From: Bradyrhizobium sp. LLZ17
Lineage (GTDB): Bacteria; Pseudomonadota; Alphaproteobacteria; Rhizobiales; Xanthobacteraceae
Length of the DNA: 64,000 nucleotides
Assembly (NCBI RefSeq): GCF_041200145.1
Contig: NZ_CP165734.1
Location: forward strand, 372,001-436,000
Direction of reading: 5' to 3'
A program made the translations under genes and the position numbers. The notes below the pieces were generated by a model. The model was not told where the DNA came from, did no database searches, and worked only from the letters and a program-made list of their open reading frames with translations. Shown in pieces: positions 16,213 to 25,343 of the stretch. Within the stretch, counting starts at the first letter, position 1, and each line of letters starts with the position of its first letter.

Positions 16213-18102
16213 TCAGCTTGCCACGTCGGCTTCGGCCGCCGGCTGCCTCGATTGGCTCTCATCGCGCCAGAACCAGACGGCGACTGTGCCGGAGCGGCCG
16301 CGGATTTGCGTGCGGAGCGGCCCTCGCAGTGTGCTGTCGCGATCGCCGAGGTAGTCGGCCGCATCGAGCAGCGTATCACTCAATGCGAGCCGCGCGCCGT
16401 TCTGGGTCGCGACTTCCATCAGCCGGCTCGCGACGTTGACGGTGTCGCCGTTGGCCGTGATGTGCTGGTGGCTCTCGCCGAGACGGGAGGCGACGATCGG
16501 GCCGAAATGTGCCCCGATCTTGAAACCGAGCCGGCCGCCGATCGCGGGCGGCAGTGACGCGATCCAGCGCTCGACGCCGCGATGCAGGTCGATGGCGCAT
16601 TTCAGCGCGCGTGCCGCGTCGTCGGGCATCGCCGCTGGCAGGCCGAACAGGATCATGGCGCCGTCGCCCAGAAAGCTGGTGATCATGCCGCCGCAATCGA
16701 CCGAGGTCTTGTCGATCAGCACGTGGAACGTCTTCAGAATGTCCTGGAGCTGGTCGGGATCGATCCGTTCGCTCAGCGCCGTGAACCCGGAGAGATCGAT
16801 GAAGATCACCGCCGCGTCCTGGCGGACTGGTGTGGCGAGGAAATCGGGATCCTGCGCCAGCCACTCCTGAACTGCCGGCGACTGGAATTGCGCCAGCGAC
16901 CGGCTCCTCGCTGTGAGGTATTGCGTGCGGCGGTCGCCCGCCCACAATTGCACGCCGGCAAAGATCGCGACCGGCGGCACCGCGGCCGCAAGCGTCGTCG
17001 CGGCATTCAGCCAGACGCCGTGCGTGAATGCGATCAGATTGAGCGCCGCCCAGGCGATCACCACCACAGCCGCTGCGATCAGGCCAGGCGCGCTGCGCCG
17101 CCACGCGAGCAGACCCACCAGCAGCATCGGCAGCAGGATCGCCGCGAGCGCGTCCGCGGTGTGAACCCTGCGGTCTCGCACGATGCTGTCGCCGGCAACG
17201 AGATGCGTGATCGCAGTCGCGACCACCTCGACGCCCGGCATCAGGGTGTCGAACGGCGTCGGGAAGAAATCGCCGCCGCCGGCGACCGCGGCGCCGATCA
17301 CGACAATGCGGTTCTCGATCGCCGCGCGGTCCAGCGTTCCGTCAAAGATGCTCTGCGCGCTGACGGTGCGGATGGTCCGGCGCGGGCCGTAATAGGTGAT
17401 CGGCAACGCAAAATCGGTGTCGGTCGGCACCGCGCGATCGCCGAGCATGAGGTGATCCGGCGCGATCGTCAGCGGCTTGTTGAGCGCGCGGCTCGCGACT
17501 CGCAGCGGAAATGACAGCTCGACCTTGTCGTGCGTCCGGAACAGCATGGGCACGGAGAGGGGAGAGCCCGACTGTCCCGTCGCAACGTTGACGATTCCGA
17601 CATCGGCGTGATCGGCGAACGCCGGCAGCGGTAGCAGGAAGCGCTCGGCCTCGGGCAGGGCGCCGAGCAGGCCCTCGCTGCTCGGCGCCACCGTCTGATC
17701 GGCGCTCGGGAAGATCGCCGCGGCTGCAAGGACCATGGGACCGGTGGCGAGCGTATGCGCCAGCGTGGCGTCGCCGATCGCGGCACTGCGGTCGACCAGC
17801 AGCAGGTCGATCCCCAAGACTTTCGGCTTGAACTGCACGATGGTGTCGACGATGCGCGCGAGATCGGCGCGCGGCAACGGATAGCTGCCGCCGCGCTTCA
17901 CCACGGTGTCGTCGATCGCGACGATGGTGACGAGATCGGGCGGACGCTGCACGCCACGGGCGAGCGTGCGCAGGTCGGTCAGCGTGGCCTCGAGCCGATC
18001 GAGAAAGCGCAGATGGCCGCTGGCGTGGGCCGCATAGATGCTGCCGCCCCATAATGCGGTGAGGACGAGGGCCACCAGGATCTGAACGCGTCGGCTCATC
18101 AT
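16213..18102 (-). CDS. CHASE2-domain adenylate/guanylate cyclase
   Basis: 629 residues from ATG 18102 (the frame is open to 18180 through the tandem repeat). After an N-terminal helix (ILVALVLTALWGGSIYAAHA) comes an extracytoplasmic CHASE2 sensor (LVTIVAIDDTVVKRGGSYPL, LGIDLLLVDRS). Three membrane helices follow (AILLPMLLVGLLAW to AVPPVAIFAGVQLW). The class III cyclase domain has VIFIDLSGFTALSERI, FLGDGAMILFGLP and GDTVNVASRLME, with both metal Asp positions present. A FecR-domain protein is encoded just upstream on the same strand; this pairing is widespread and suggests the FecR protein takes part in the same envelope-signal pathway. Confidence 0.92.
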   Translation of the reverse strand: MMSRRVQILVALVLTALWGGSIYAAHASGHLRFLDRLEATLTDLRTLARGVQRPPDLVTIVAIDDTVVKRGGSYPLPRADLARIVDTIVQFKPKVLGIDLLLVDRSAAIGDATLAHTLATGPMVLAAAAIFPSADQTVAPSSEGLLGALPEAERFLLPLPAFADHADVGIVNVATGQSGSPLSVPMLFRTHDKVELSFPLRVASRALNKPLTIAPDHLMLGDRAVPTDTDFALPITYYGPRRTIRTVSAQSIFDGTLDRAAIENRIVVIGAAVAGGGDFFPTPFDTLMPGVEVVATAITHLVAGDSIVRDRRVHTADALAAILLPMLLVGLLAWRRSAPGLIAAAVVVIAWAALNLIAFTHGVWLNAATTLAAAVPPVAIFAGVQLWAGDRRTQYLTARSRSLAQFQSPAVQEWLAQDPDFLATPVRQDAAVIFIDLSGFTALSERIDPDQLQDILKTFHVLIDKTSVDCGGMITSFLGDGAMILFGLPAAMPDDAARALKCAIDLHRGVERWIASLPPAIGGRLGFKIGAHFGPIVASRLGESHQHITANGDTVNVASRLMEVATQNGARLALSDTLLDAADYLGDRDSTLRGPLRTQIRGRSGTVAVWFWRDESQSRQPAAEADVAS

Positions 18103-18127
18103 CACGTCGTACTGCAATCTTCTAGCC

Positions 18128-18197
18128 TTATTGTCCAAGCCTTGTTGTCCAAGCCTTGTTGACCGAGCCTTATTGACCAAGCCTTATAGTCCAAGCC
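18128..18197. repeat. Five tandem copies of a 14-bp unit
   Basis: Five exact-length units: TTATTGTCCAAGCC, TTGTTGTCCAAGCC, TTGTTGACCGAGCC, TTATTGACCAAGCC and TTATAGTCCAAGCC. On the coding strand of the flanking genes the unit reads AAGGCTTGGTCAAY. The last unit contains the stop codon of the FecR-like gene (18184-18186). The array then fills most of the gap to the CHASE2 cyclase start. A related array occurs at 35111-35150. Confidence 0.9.
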
Positions 18198-18708
18198 TTG
18201 CCATCAAGGCGTCGATGCGCGGCTGGCCCCATGGCTTGACGGCCAGCGGGCCGGTCGCTTCCACGTCGACGCCTTCGCCGGGGCCGAGTACGACGCCGCG
18301 CCCACGGGCCCTGCGAATTACGCCGACGCGCCCATTGGCGACGAAAACGGACGTCTTCGCGTCACCGACGTCGACCGCCCATTTGGTGCCGCGCACCGCT
18401 GCGATCGCCTGCGGCGTCAGCACCTTGAAGGGATTGCCGCCGGGCTTCTTCGGCACCTCGACCAGCAGGGCTTTGCTGCTCAACTCGATGGAGTCAATAT
18501 GTCCGTCGCGGTTGGCGTCCTTAAGTTCAAATCGGGCGCCATTTTCAGCAACGATGGTGATGCCGTTGTCACAGTGCCAGGTCTGCGTGCCGGCAGCCGA
18601 CGCCGAGGACGTACAGCCCGCATTGGCCGCAGGCTGCGCGGCAGCCGACCCCATCAACACGAGCGAGCACGCCAGGGCAAAAAATCCGGCGCGCGCAACC
18701 TTTGTCAT
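18184..18708 (-). CDS. Secreted FecR-domain protein
   Basis: 174 residues from ATG 18708, preceded by GGAGG at a proper distance; the frame is open to 18735. The N-terminus MTKVARAGFFALACSLVLMG plus SAAAQ is a Sec signal. The FecR core follows: GARFELKDANRDGHIDSIEL, then VLTPQAIAAVRGTKWAVDVG, KTSVFVANGRVGVIRR and VVLGPGEGVDV. Stand-alone periplasmic FecR domains are commonly next to CHASE2 cyclases, as here, and may modulate them or bind envelope glycans. The last residues (RLGL) and the stop are encoded by the first unit of the 14-bp repeat array. Confidence 0.85.
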   Translation of the reverse strand: MTKVARAGFFALACSLVLMGSAAAQPAANAGCTSSASAAGTQTWHCDNGITIVAENGARFELKDANRDGHIDSIELSSKALLVEVPKKPGGNPFKVLTPQAIAAVRGTKWAVDVGDAKTSVFVANGRVGVIRRARGRGVVLGPGEGVDVEATGPLAVKPWGQPRIDALMARLGL

Positions 18709-19209
18709 GCCAGCCTCCATTTCAGCGCTCGGCACATTTCAAGGGTGAGGTTGATAGGGAATAGTATCGTACGTGGAGGCCGCCGAGAATGCGTTGCCTG
18801 CAGGTATTTTGTCGCTGCAGTCTTTGCCAGAGCGCGCGCGATCAAGTTTCGGTCAGCCGAAACGCACCAGCTTGGCGCAACGCTGGGTCGCTATGATTCT
18901 GACGGCATGGAAGATCACGGAATGGACGCAGTTGGATGCGTCATAGGCTGCGGTCGGAGACGCCAGATCATTGCGTCGAACCGGCCGAGAAACATGGTTA
19001 ACAGTGCCGCGTAAGTCCGTAGTTCTGCGGGATTTTTTCTCTAAATGGGACACCTCTGGCCGGTTGCCCCAGCTCCGCCAGAACTTAATCCGCATTTAAC
19101 TAAAAGTCGCCTTAATGCCGCTCCGAGCCTCTGCGAAATGCTGTCTCCGGAACGTGACCAGCGGCACTTCGAAGGGGGACTGAGTGACACCGTCCTGGAC
19201 GCAAGGCGA
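18709..19209. other. Intergenic region between divergent genes
   Basis: About 500 bases between the FecR-like gene and the DUF2778 gene. It must hold two divergent promoters, but I see no convincing boxes. The DUF2778 frame is open back to 19045, so up to 165 bases could be coding. GCCGCGTAAGTCC to TGCGGGATTTTTT (18999-19038) is a weak hairpin with a T run. No RNA gene, repeat or conserved ORF was recognised. Confidence 0.4.
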
Positions 19210-20382
19210 ATGAGTACGAGTATCGCTGCGCAGAGTAACGCGGCACGGAAGCCCAAGAATCCAAATCGGAAGTCTTCCCGGAAAATGGCCACCCACAGCG
19301 GGCTTGGCGCCGCATTGATCGGCTGCGTCGTGCTTGGCGCCGGCTGGACCGTCTACACCAACATCCTCGCCGCGAGCGTCTATCCGACCGTCGGCAGCAT
19401 TGGCTACGACGAGCCCGTGATCAAGCGCGCGCCCAAGGTTGCGCTGCGCGAGGCAGGTGAGGCGATCAAGGAAGCCTTCTCGCTGCTGCCCGACCGGGTG
19501 CAGGTCGTCACGCCGATCTCGCGCGAAATGTTCAACGAGCGCTTTGCTGCGGCTGCGACCCAGGGCGTGGACTCCAACGCCGCGAGCGCTGCGCCGGCAA
19601 CGAAGGTCGCCGAAGCCAAGGAGTCCACCAAGGAGCCCGCGAAGCCCACCGTCGTCGCGAGGGTCGCGGAAGCGCTGAAGCCGCTGAACCCGTCCAAGGT
19701 TGCTGAAAAGCTCGCGGATGCCGCCAAGCCCAAGCGTGCCGATGCCCCGGTGCAGCTTGCTTCGGCCGATCCGGCCGAGATCGTGCCGGCGCCCGCGCCG
19801 AAGCCAAAATCCTTTGCCGATCGCGCCAAGGCTGCGGTGATGTCGATCACCGGGCCGCGGCAGTCGATGGTCGAAAAGCTCTGGGGCAAGCGCGAGCCCT
19901 CCGGCGGCCTGCTCGCCTATGCGTCGGCCGATGCCAGCGTCACCGCGAGCATCGCGCCGAAGGAACAGAACCCGATGCTGGGCGGTTCGGCGCCGTATGA
20001 CCGCTCCACCGCGGTCTACGACATCACCGCCAAGACGGTGTATCTGCCCGACGGGACCAGGCTCGAAGCGCATTCAGGCCTCGGCTCCAATCTCGACGAT
20101 CCCCGTTCGTCGCGCGTCCGTATGCGCGGCGTGACCCCGCCTCACATCTACGACCTTAAGCCGCGCGAAGCGCTGTTCCACGGCGTGCCCGCGCTGCGGC
20201 TGATGCCGATCGGCGGCGAGAGCGCGATCTACGGCCGCGACGGCCTGCTCGCGCACACCTTCATGCTCGGACCGAACGGCGATTCCAACGGCTGCGTGTC
20301 GTTCAAGGACTACTACGCGTTCCTCGATGCCTACCGCAACAAGGGCATCCGCAGGCTCGCGGTGGTCGCGCGGATCGATTGA
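19210..20382 (+). CDS. DUF2778 (Tlde1-like L,D-transpeptidase fold) membrane-anchored protein
   Basis: About 390 residues from ATG 19210. A basic cytoplasmic tail (RKPKNPNRKSSRK) is followed by one membrane helix (GLGAALIGCVVLGAGWTVYT), a low-complexity Ala/Lys/Pro linker of about 170 residues, and a C-terminal DUF2778 domain. That domain has VYLPDGTRLEAHSGLGSN and then HTFMLGPNGDSNGCVSFKDY, giving the His and Cys expected for an L,D-transpeptidase-like active site. DUF2778 includes Tlde1, a type VI toxin that attacks peptidoglycan. Here there is no immunity gene or secretion locus, and the anchor suggests a housekeeping cell-wall role instead. Start choice uncertain (19045 to 19210). Confidence 0.82.
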   Translation: MSTSIAAQSNAARKPKNPNRKSSRKMATHSGLGAALIGCVVLGAGWTVYTNILAASVYPTVGSIGYDEPVIKRAPKVALREAGEAIKEAFSLLPDRVQVVTPISREMFNERFAAAATQGVDSNAASAAPATKVAEAKESTKEPAKPTVVARVAEALKPLNPSKVAEKLADAAKPKRADAPVQLASADPAEIVPAPAPKPKSFADRAKAAVMSITGPRQSMVEKLWGKREPSGGLLAYASADASVTASIAPKEQNPMLGGSAPYDRSTAVYDITAKTVYLPDGTRLEAHSGLGSNLDDPRSSRVRMRGVTPPHIYDLKPREALFHGVPALRLMPIGGESAIYGRDGLLAHTFMLGPNGDSNGCVSFKDYYAFLDAYRNKGIRRLAVVARID

Positions 20383-20389
20383 TCCGCGC

Positions 20390-21016
20390 CTAAACTGCGA
20401 CGGTCTTCCGAAGCGCGCTTTCGGTGGCAATCGCTTCCCGCACGGCGGGCCTCGCCTGCATGCGTTCGAGATAGCTGACCAGCGACGGGTGGCGGTCGAT
20501 CTCGACGCGGGCGTAGCGAAGCAGCAATAGCGCCCAAGTCAGATGGGCATCGGCCACCGTGAAACGATCCCCGACCAGATGCGTGCGGCTGTTCAGATGA
20601 TCGGCCGCGAACGCCACGCTCTCCTCGATCCGCACGCGTGCCGCCTTGGCTGCCTCGTCCTTGTACCAGAAGGTCGGAAACAGAAATCCCTTGTGGATCT
20701 CGGCTCCGATGAAGCTCAGCCATTCCTGGAGCCGGTAACGATCGACGTGGCCGGGAGGCGGGGCTAGCCCCGTCTCCGGCCTCAGGTCGGCGATATATTG
20801 CAGCACCGCCGCGCTCTCCGTCAGCCGCTCGCCATTCTCCAGCACCAGCACCGGCACTGCGCCTTTCGCCGAAATGCCGCGGAAATCGGCATCATCCTCG
20901 ATGCGCTTCTTGGTCACGAGATTCACGCGATGATAGCGCGCCTCCAGGCCCGCCTCCATCAGCGCGATGCGGCTGGCGAGCGAGCAGGCCATCGGCGAAA
21001 AATAGAGTTGCAGCAT
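20390..21016 (-). CDS. Glutathione S-transferase family protein
   Basis: 208 residues from ATG 21016, chosen because GGGAGG precedes it; the frame is open to 21046. The thioredoxin-fold half shows LYFSPMACSLASRIALMEAG, then GAVPVLVLENGERLTESAAV with the conserved cis-Pro and the Glu-Ser glutathione contacts. The helical half includes HLVGDRFTVADAHLTWALLL, the N-capping motif of GSTs. It probably conjugates or reduces a hydrophobic electrophile in the cytosol. It is divergent from the lysR gene 161 bases away, which may control it. Confidence 0.9.
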   Translation of the reverse strand: MLQLYFSPMACSLASRIALMEAGLEARYHRVNLVTKKRIEDDADFRGISAKGAVPVLVLENGERLTESAAVLQYIADLRPETGLAPPPGHVDRYRLQEWLSFIGAEIHKGFLFPTFWYKDEAAKAARVRIEESVAFAADHLNSRTHLVGDRFTVADAHLTWALLLLRYARVEIDRHPSLVSYLERMQARPAVREAIATESALRKTVAV

Positions 21017-21177
21017 GTGGCCTCCCGGATCAGACGAGCGCGTCACTGCGCGCGATGAGGGCGAAATGGTCCGACCGCAAGACTACCGCGGGCACGGCCT
21101 GCCATTGTGCAGGACTATTGGCAGCGTATGGCTGCGAATTTGCAGGACCGGTGGGCGCCTGCTAGGCTGGGCGGACG

Positions 21178-22017
21178 ATGAACTGGGACGATCTGCGCAT
21201 CATCGCCGCGGTGAGGGACGAGGGCACCTATGCCGGCGCCAGCGCGCGGCTGCGCATCGACGAGACCACCGTTGGCCGCCGGCTCGCGCGCATCCAGCGC
21301 GACCTCGGTGTGCCCTTGTTCGATGCCGTTGACGGCTTGCGCCGGCCGACGCGGCATTGCGAAGCCGTGCTCGAGCACGTCGGCGCGATGGCCGCGCATG
21401 TCGCGGCGATCGATCGCATCGGTGAAAGCCAGCCCGGCCCGGTCGGCCGCATCCGCATTGCCTCGACCAATACCGTGGCCGAGCAGCTGCTGGCGCCGCA
21501 TGCGCCGGGCTTCCTGCACGACAATCCGGGGCTGACCCTGCAATTCCTCACCGCCAGCGGCAACGTCAAGTTCTCGCGCTGGCAGGCCGATCTCGCGATT
21601 CGGCTGCGCAAGCCGGAGAAGGGCGACTTCACGATCTCCAAGCTCGCCGATCTGCGGCTGTATTTCTTCGAGCCCGTCGACCGCGCGGGCGGCGAGCCGA
21701 TCGCTTGCGTCTTTCCGGATGAACTCGACGCCATTCCCGAGGCGCAGTTTCTGCGCGCCAGGCGGTTGAAGAACGCGCGCTGCGTGACCGATAATTTCCG
21801 CGTGGTCAGGACCATGATCCAGTCGCATCAGGCGATCGGCGTGCTGCCCGAACTTAGCTGCGCCGACCTGCTCGCCGACCGCAGCCTGCGCGCAACGCTG
21901 CTGACGAAGCGCCGCGACGTCTGGCTCCTGGTGCAGAACCATCTCAAGCGCGATCCGGCGACTCGCCTTGCGATCGAATGGGTCCGCCACTGCTTCAAGG
22001 ATCTGTCACGCAACTGA
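21178..22017 (+). CDS. LysR-family transcriptional regulator
   Basis: 279 residues. The N-terminal winged helix is MNWDDLRIIAAVRDEGTYAG plus ARLRIDETTVGRRLARIQRD. The effector domain begins near GRIRIASTNTVAEQLLAPHA and includes DLAIRLRKPEKGDFTISKLA. The protein is slightly shorter than the usual 300 residues. LysR regulators commonly control a divergent neighbour, here the GST gene, whose start is 161 bases away. The inducer is unknown. Confidence 0.88.
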   Translation: MNWDDLRIIAAVRDEGTYAGASARLRIDETTVGRRLARIQRDLGVPLFDAVDGLRRPTRHCEAVLEHVGAMAAHVAAIDRIGESQPGPVGRIRIASTNTVAEQLLAPHAPGFLHDNPGLTLQFLTASGNVKFSRWQADLAIRLRKPEKGDFTISKLADLRLYFFEPVDRAGGEPIACVFPDELDAIPEAQFLRARRLKNARCVTDNFRVVRTMIQSHQAIGVLPELSCADLLADRSLRATLLTKRRDVWLLVQNHLKRDPATRLAIEWVRHCFKDLSRN

Positions 22018-22115
22018 TCGCTTGCGGAATCGGGAGGCTCGGTGCGGTTGAACGCAGCCCGAGAGCTGCACGACCAAATCGACGAAGCACGGGATTCGCC
22101 TGCGGGTTAGACGCC

Positions 22116-22400
22116 GGCGCGAAAATCAAGCGCTGGCGCGAGACGCTGCCGAACGGCGCCAGCTATTTGACTTACGACTGCATCGATGGCGGTTACCTCG
22201 ACAACAGCAGCGTCTTCACGGTGCCAGCGGGTCACTTCTTCGCGCTCGGCGACAACCGCGACAACTCCACCGACAGCCGCATGACGTCGGCGATGAGCTT
22301 CATTCCCATGGACAACCTCGTCGGCCGGGTGACGCGGATCTTCTGGTCGCAGAACGACAGCGGCGAGTTGCGCTTTAAGCGACTGGGAAAAATTCAGTAG
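22116..22400 (+). pseudogene. C-terminal fragment of a type I signal peptidase gene
   Basis: About 94 codons of recognisable LepB sequence ending in TAG at 22398-22400: KRWRETLPNGASYLTYDCID, VFTVPAGHFFALGDNRDNST, DSRMTSAMSFIPMDNLVGRV. The GDNRDNSTDSR box is a signature of the family. The N-terminal membrane anchor and the segments with the catalytic Ser and Lys are missing. The frame stays open upstream into unrelated sequence, so this is a truncated duplicate and not a point mutant. It cannot act as a peptidase. A functional lepB should exist elsewhere. Confidence 0.8.
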
Positions 22401-22407
22401 GCGCCTC

Positions 22408-22443
22408 GTCATTCCGGGGCGGCGCGTAGCGCCGCGCGGAATG
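22408..22443. repeat. Shortened family A palindromic repeat, copy 3
   Basis: GTCATTCCGGGGCGGCGCG at the left end followed by TAGCGCCGCGCGGAATGT makes a compact hairpin of about 36 bases with the family A ends but without the central block. It lies between the lepB remnant and the groEL terminator. Confidence 0.6.
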
Positions 22444-22454
22444 TGTCCCAAACA

Positions 22455-22480
22455 AAACCCCGGCATCGCTGCCGGGGTTT
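22455..22480 (-). terminator. Rho-independent terminator of groESL
   Basis: AAACCCCGGCA (22455-22465) and TGCCGGGGTTT (22470-22480) pair perfectly over 11 bp with a 4-base loop. On the minus strand the stem is followed by TGTTTGG, and its own 3' arm ends in T residues. It lies 32 bases past the groEL stop, as expected for the end of the operon transcript. Confidence 0.85.
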
Positions 22481-22511
22481 CGCATTCTCGAGTTTGCCTG
22501 AATGGCTGGAC

Positions 22512-24194
<1,683 letters not shown>

Positions 24195-24509
24195 TTAGGC
24201 CGCCTTCTTCTTGGACTCGCTGACTTCGAGAACGCCCATGACGTCGCTCTCCTTCATGATCAGCAGGTCCTGGCCGTCAATCTTGACTTCGGTGCCGGAC
24301 CACTTGCCGAACAGCACGCGGTCGCCGACCTTGAGGTCGATCGCGATCAGCTTGCCGGCTTCGTCGCGGCCGCCGGGGCCAACTGCGACGATTTCGCCCT
24401 GCGAGGGCTTTTCCTTGGCCGTGTCGGGAATGATGATGCCGCCAGCGGTCTTCTCTTCTGCGTCGATGCGCTTGACCACGACGCGGTCGTGAAGCGGACG
24501 GAATTTCAT
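24195..24509 (-). CDS. groES: Co-chaperonin GroES (10 kDa subunit)
   Basis: 104 residues: [20 protein letters not shown], the mobile loop [20 protein letters not shown] that docks to GroEL, then [20 protein letters not shown] and [15 protein letters not shown]. Seven subunits cap the GroEL ring. ATG 24509 is preceded by the consensus Shine-Dalgarno AGGAGG. First gene of the operon, 44 bases downstream of CIRCE. A short charged tail (SESKKKAA) follows the usual end of the domain. Confidence 0.98.
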   Translation of the reverse strand: MKFRPLHDRVVVKRIDAEEKTAGGIIIPDTAKEKPSQGEIVAVGPGGRDEAGKLIAIDLKVGDRVLFGKWSGTEVKIDGQDLLIMKESDVMGVLEVSESKKKAA

Positions 24510-24552
24510 GCAGTCCTCCTAAGCAATTGCTCGGGTTGATGATTTCGGGGTG

Positions 24553-24579
24553 TTAGCAGTCGATACCCGCGAGTGCTAC
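24553..24579 (-). promoter_or_regulatory. CIRCE operator (HrcA-binding site) of groESL
   Basis: TTAGCAGTC (24553-24561), nine bases, GAGTGCTAC (24571-24579). The consensus is TTAGCACTC-N9-GAGTGCTAA, so there are two mismatches, one per arm, and the spacing is exact. It lies just downstream of the predicted -10 box, in the groES leader, the usual place for HrcA repression. An extra half site (TAAGCACTC, about 24640-24648) lies upstream of the promoter. Confidence 0.88.
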
Positions 24580-24592
24580 GCAGGCAAGCTTC

Positions 24593-24621
24593 AAATAGGG
24601 CAGGATTTTTGCGGGGGCAAG
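24593..24621 (-). promoter_or_regulatory. groESL promoter, RpoH/sigma-70-like
   Basis: On the minus strand CTTGCC (24621-24616), a 17-base spacer and CTATTT (24598-24593). This matches the alpha-proteobacterial heat-shock pattern CTTG-N17/18-CTATNT and the rhizobial sigma-70 pattern. Transcription would start near 24586, just before CIRCE, giving a leader of about 77 bases. Confidence 0.7.
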
Positions 24622-24800
24622 GGCTTCTAGCAGAAAAATAAGCACTCGGAAGCGCCGGCTGCCAGAATTCCTTGCCATCGTTAACCAGCCTTGAGCCGGG
24701 CTATAGGGACCGTATTAGCACGGTGCCCCTTCTGCTGCTAACGCATTGAATTTCAACAGCTTGTTAAACTTTTGGGCTTGAGATGGATTGTCAGTTTGCG

Positions 24801-24861
24801 TCACATTTGTCTCATGTGAGCGCATCTCCACCGGGTGGCTCCCGGTGAAACCGAGCCACCC
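24801..24861 (+). promoter_or_regulatory. usg leader: inverted repeat and two competing hairpins
   Basis: TCACAT-N7-ATGTGA (24801-24819) is a 6-bp inverted repeat. Downstream, CACCGGG (24829-24835) can pair with CCCGGTG (24841-24847), or GGGTGGCT (24833-24840) can pair with AGCCACCC (24854-24861). The two stems share bases, so only one can form at a time. They lie 31 bases before the usg ATG. A regulatory switch is an inference from the pairing alone. The rest of the 383-base groES-usg gap shows only the groESL promoter region. Confidence 0.45.
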
Positions 24862-24892
24862 CTGAATATGCGCTCCTGCAAAGGAGGTTGGC

Positions 24893-25180
24893 ATGGTCAC
24901 GCGGGTTGGGGTTGTTTCGGACGATTTCCGCAAGCAAGTGCTGGGGTATGGGCTGACGACGGCGCAAATTCTCTATCGAATGCCGGATCATCCCTCGCTG
25001 CTCCAGACCTATGTCTGGCAGAACTACGACATGTTTCCGAAATTCCCGGCGCTGAAGGATTTCCTGGCCTTCTGGCAGGAGAAGCTCGATGGTCCCCTTC
25101 ATTCGGTGACCGTCGCGCATTCCAAGCTGATCAAGCCGGCCGAACTGCGCGCCGTGGACGGCGTGTTCAGGCTGCATTGA
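24893..25180 (+). CDS. usg: Usg family protein
   Basis: 95 residues matching the small alpha-proteobacterial Usg family (first seen near trpF): LGYGLTTAQILYRMPDHPSL, LQTYVWQNYDMFPKFPALKD, FLAFWQEKLDGPLHSVTVAH. The biochemical role is unknown. ATG 24893 has a consensus Shine-Dalgarno (AAAGGAGG). The gene stands alone, divergent from groESL, not next to trp genes. Its leader has unusual pairing potential. Confidence 0.85.
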   Translation: MVTRVGVVSDDFRKQVLGYGLTTAQILYRMPDHPSLLQTYVWQNYDMFPKFPALKDFLAFWQEKLDGPLHSVTVAHSKLIKPAELRAVDGVFRLH

Positions 25181-25343
25181 GCGAGGTCCTGCAAGGTGGG
25201 CGACTGGGCGCGCACTTCGCGCGCCGTGCCCACCATCTCTCCGCGATCGCGTTTTGCTAATGGTGGGCACGCTCCGCTTTGCCCAAGCTACGAAATCGTT
25301 TCCGTGCTAGCGTCTCCCCCACAACAAAAGCGGGAGGCGGCCC

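Noticed and set aside
13347..16379. A 1010-codon open frame on the minus strand
   Set aside because: It is antisense to the GT2-GtrA and GT39 genes, is rich in Arg, His, Gln and Asp, has no domain, and follows from codon bias in high-GC DNA. The plus-strand genes carry clear motifs.
18128..18197. CRISPR-like array
   Set aside because: Units are contiguous 14-bp copies without spacers, and there are no cas genes in the window.
19210..20382. DUF2778 protein as a type VI toxin
   Set aside because: No immunity gene, VgrG, PAAR or secretion genes nearby; a membrane anchor with a long linker suits a resident cell-wall enzyme better.
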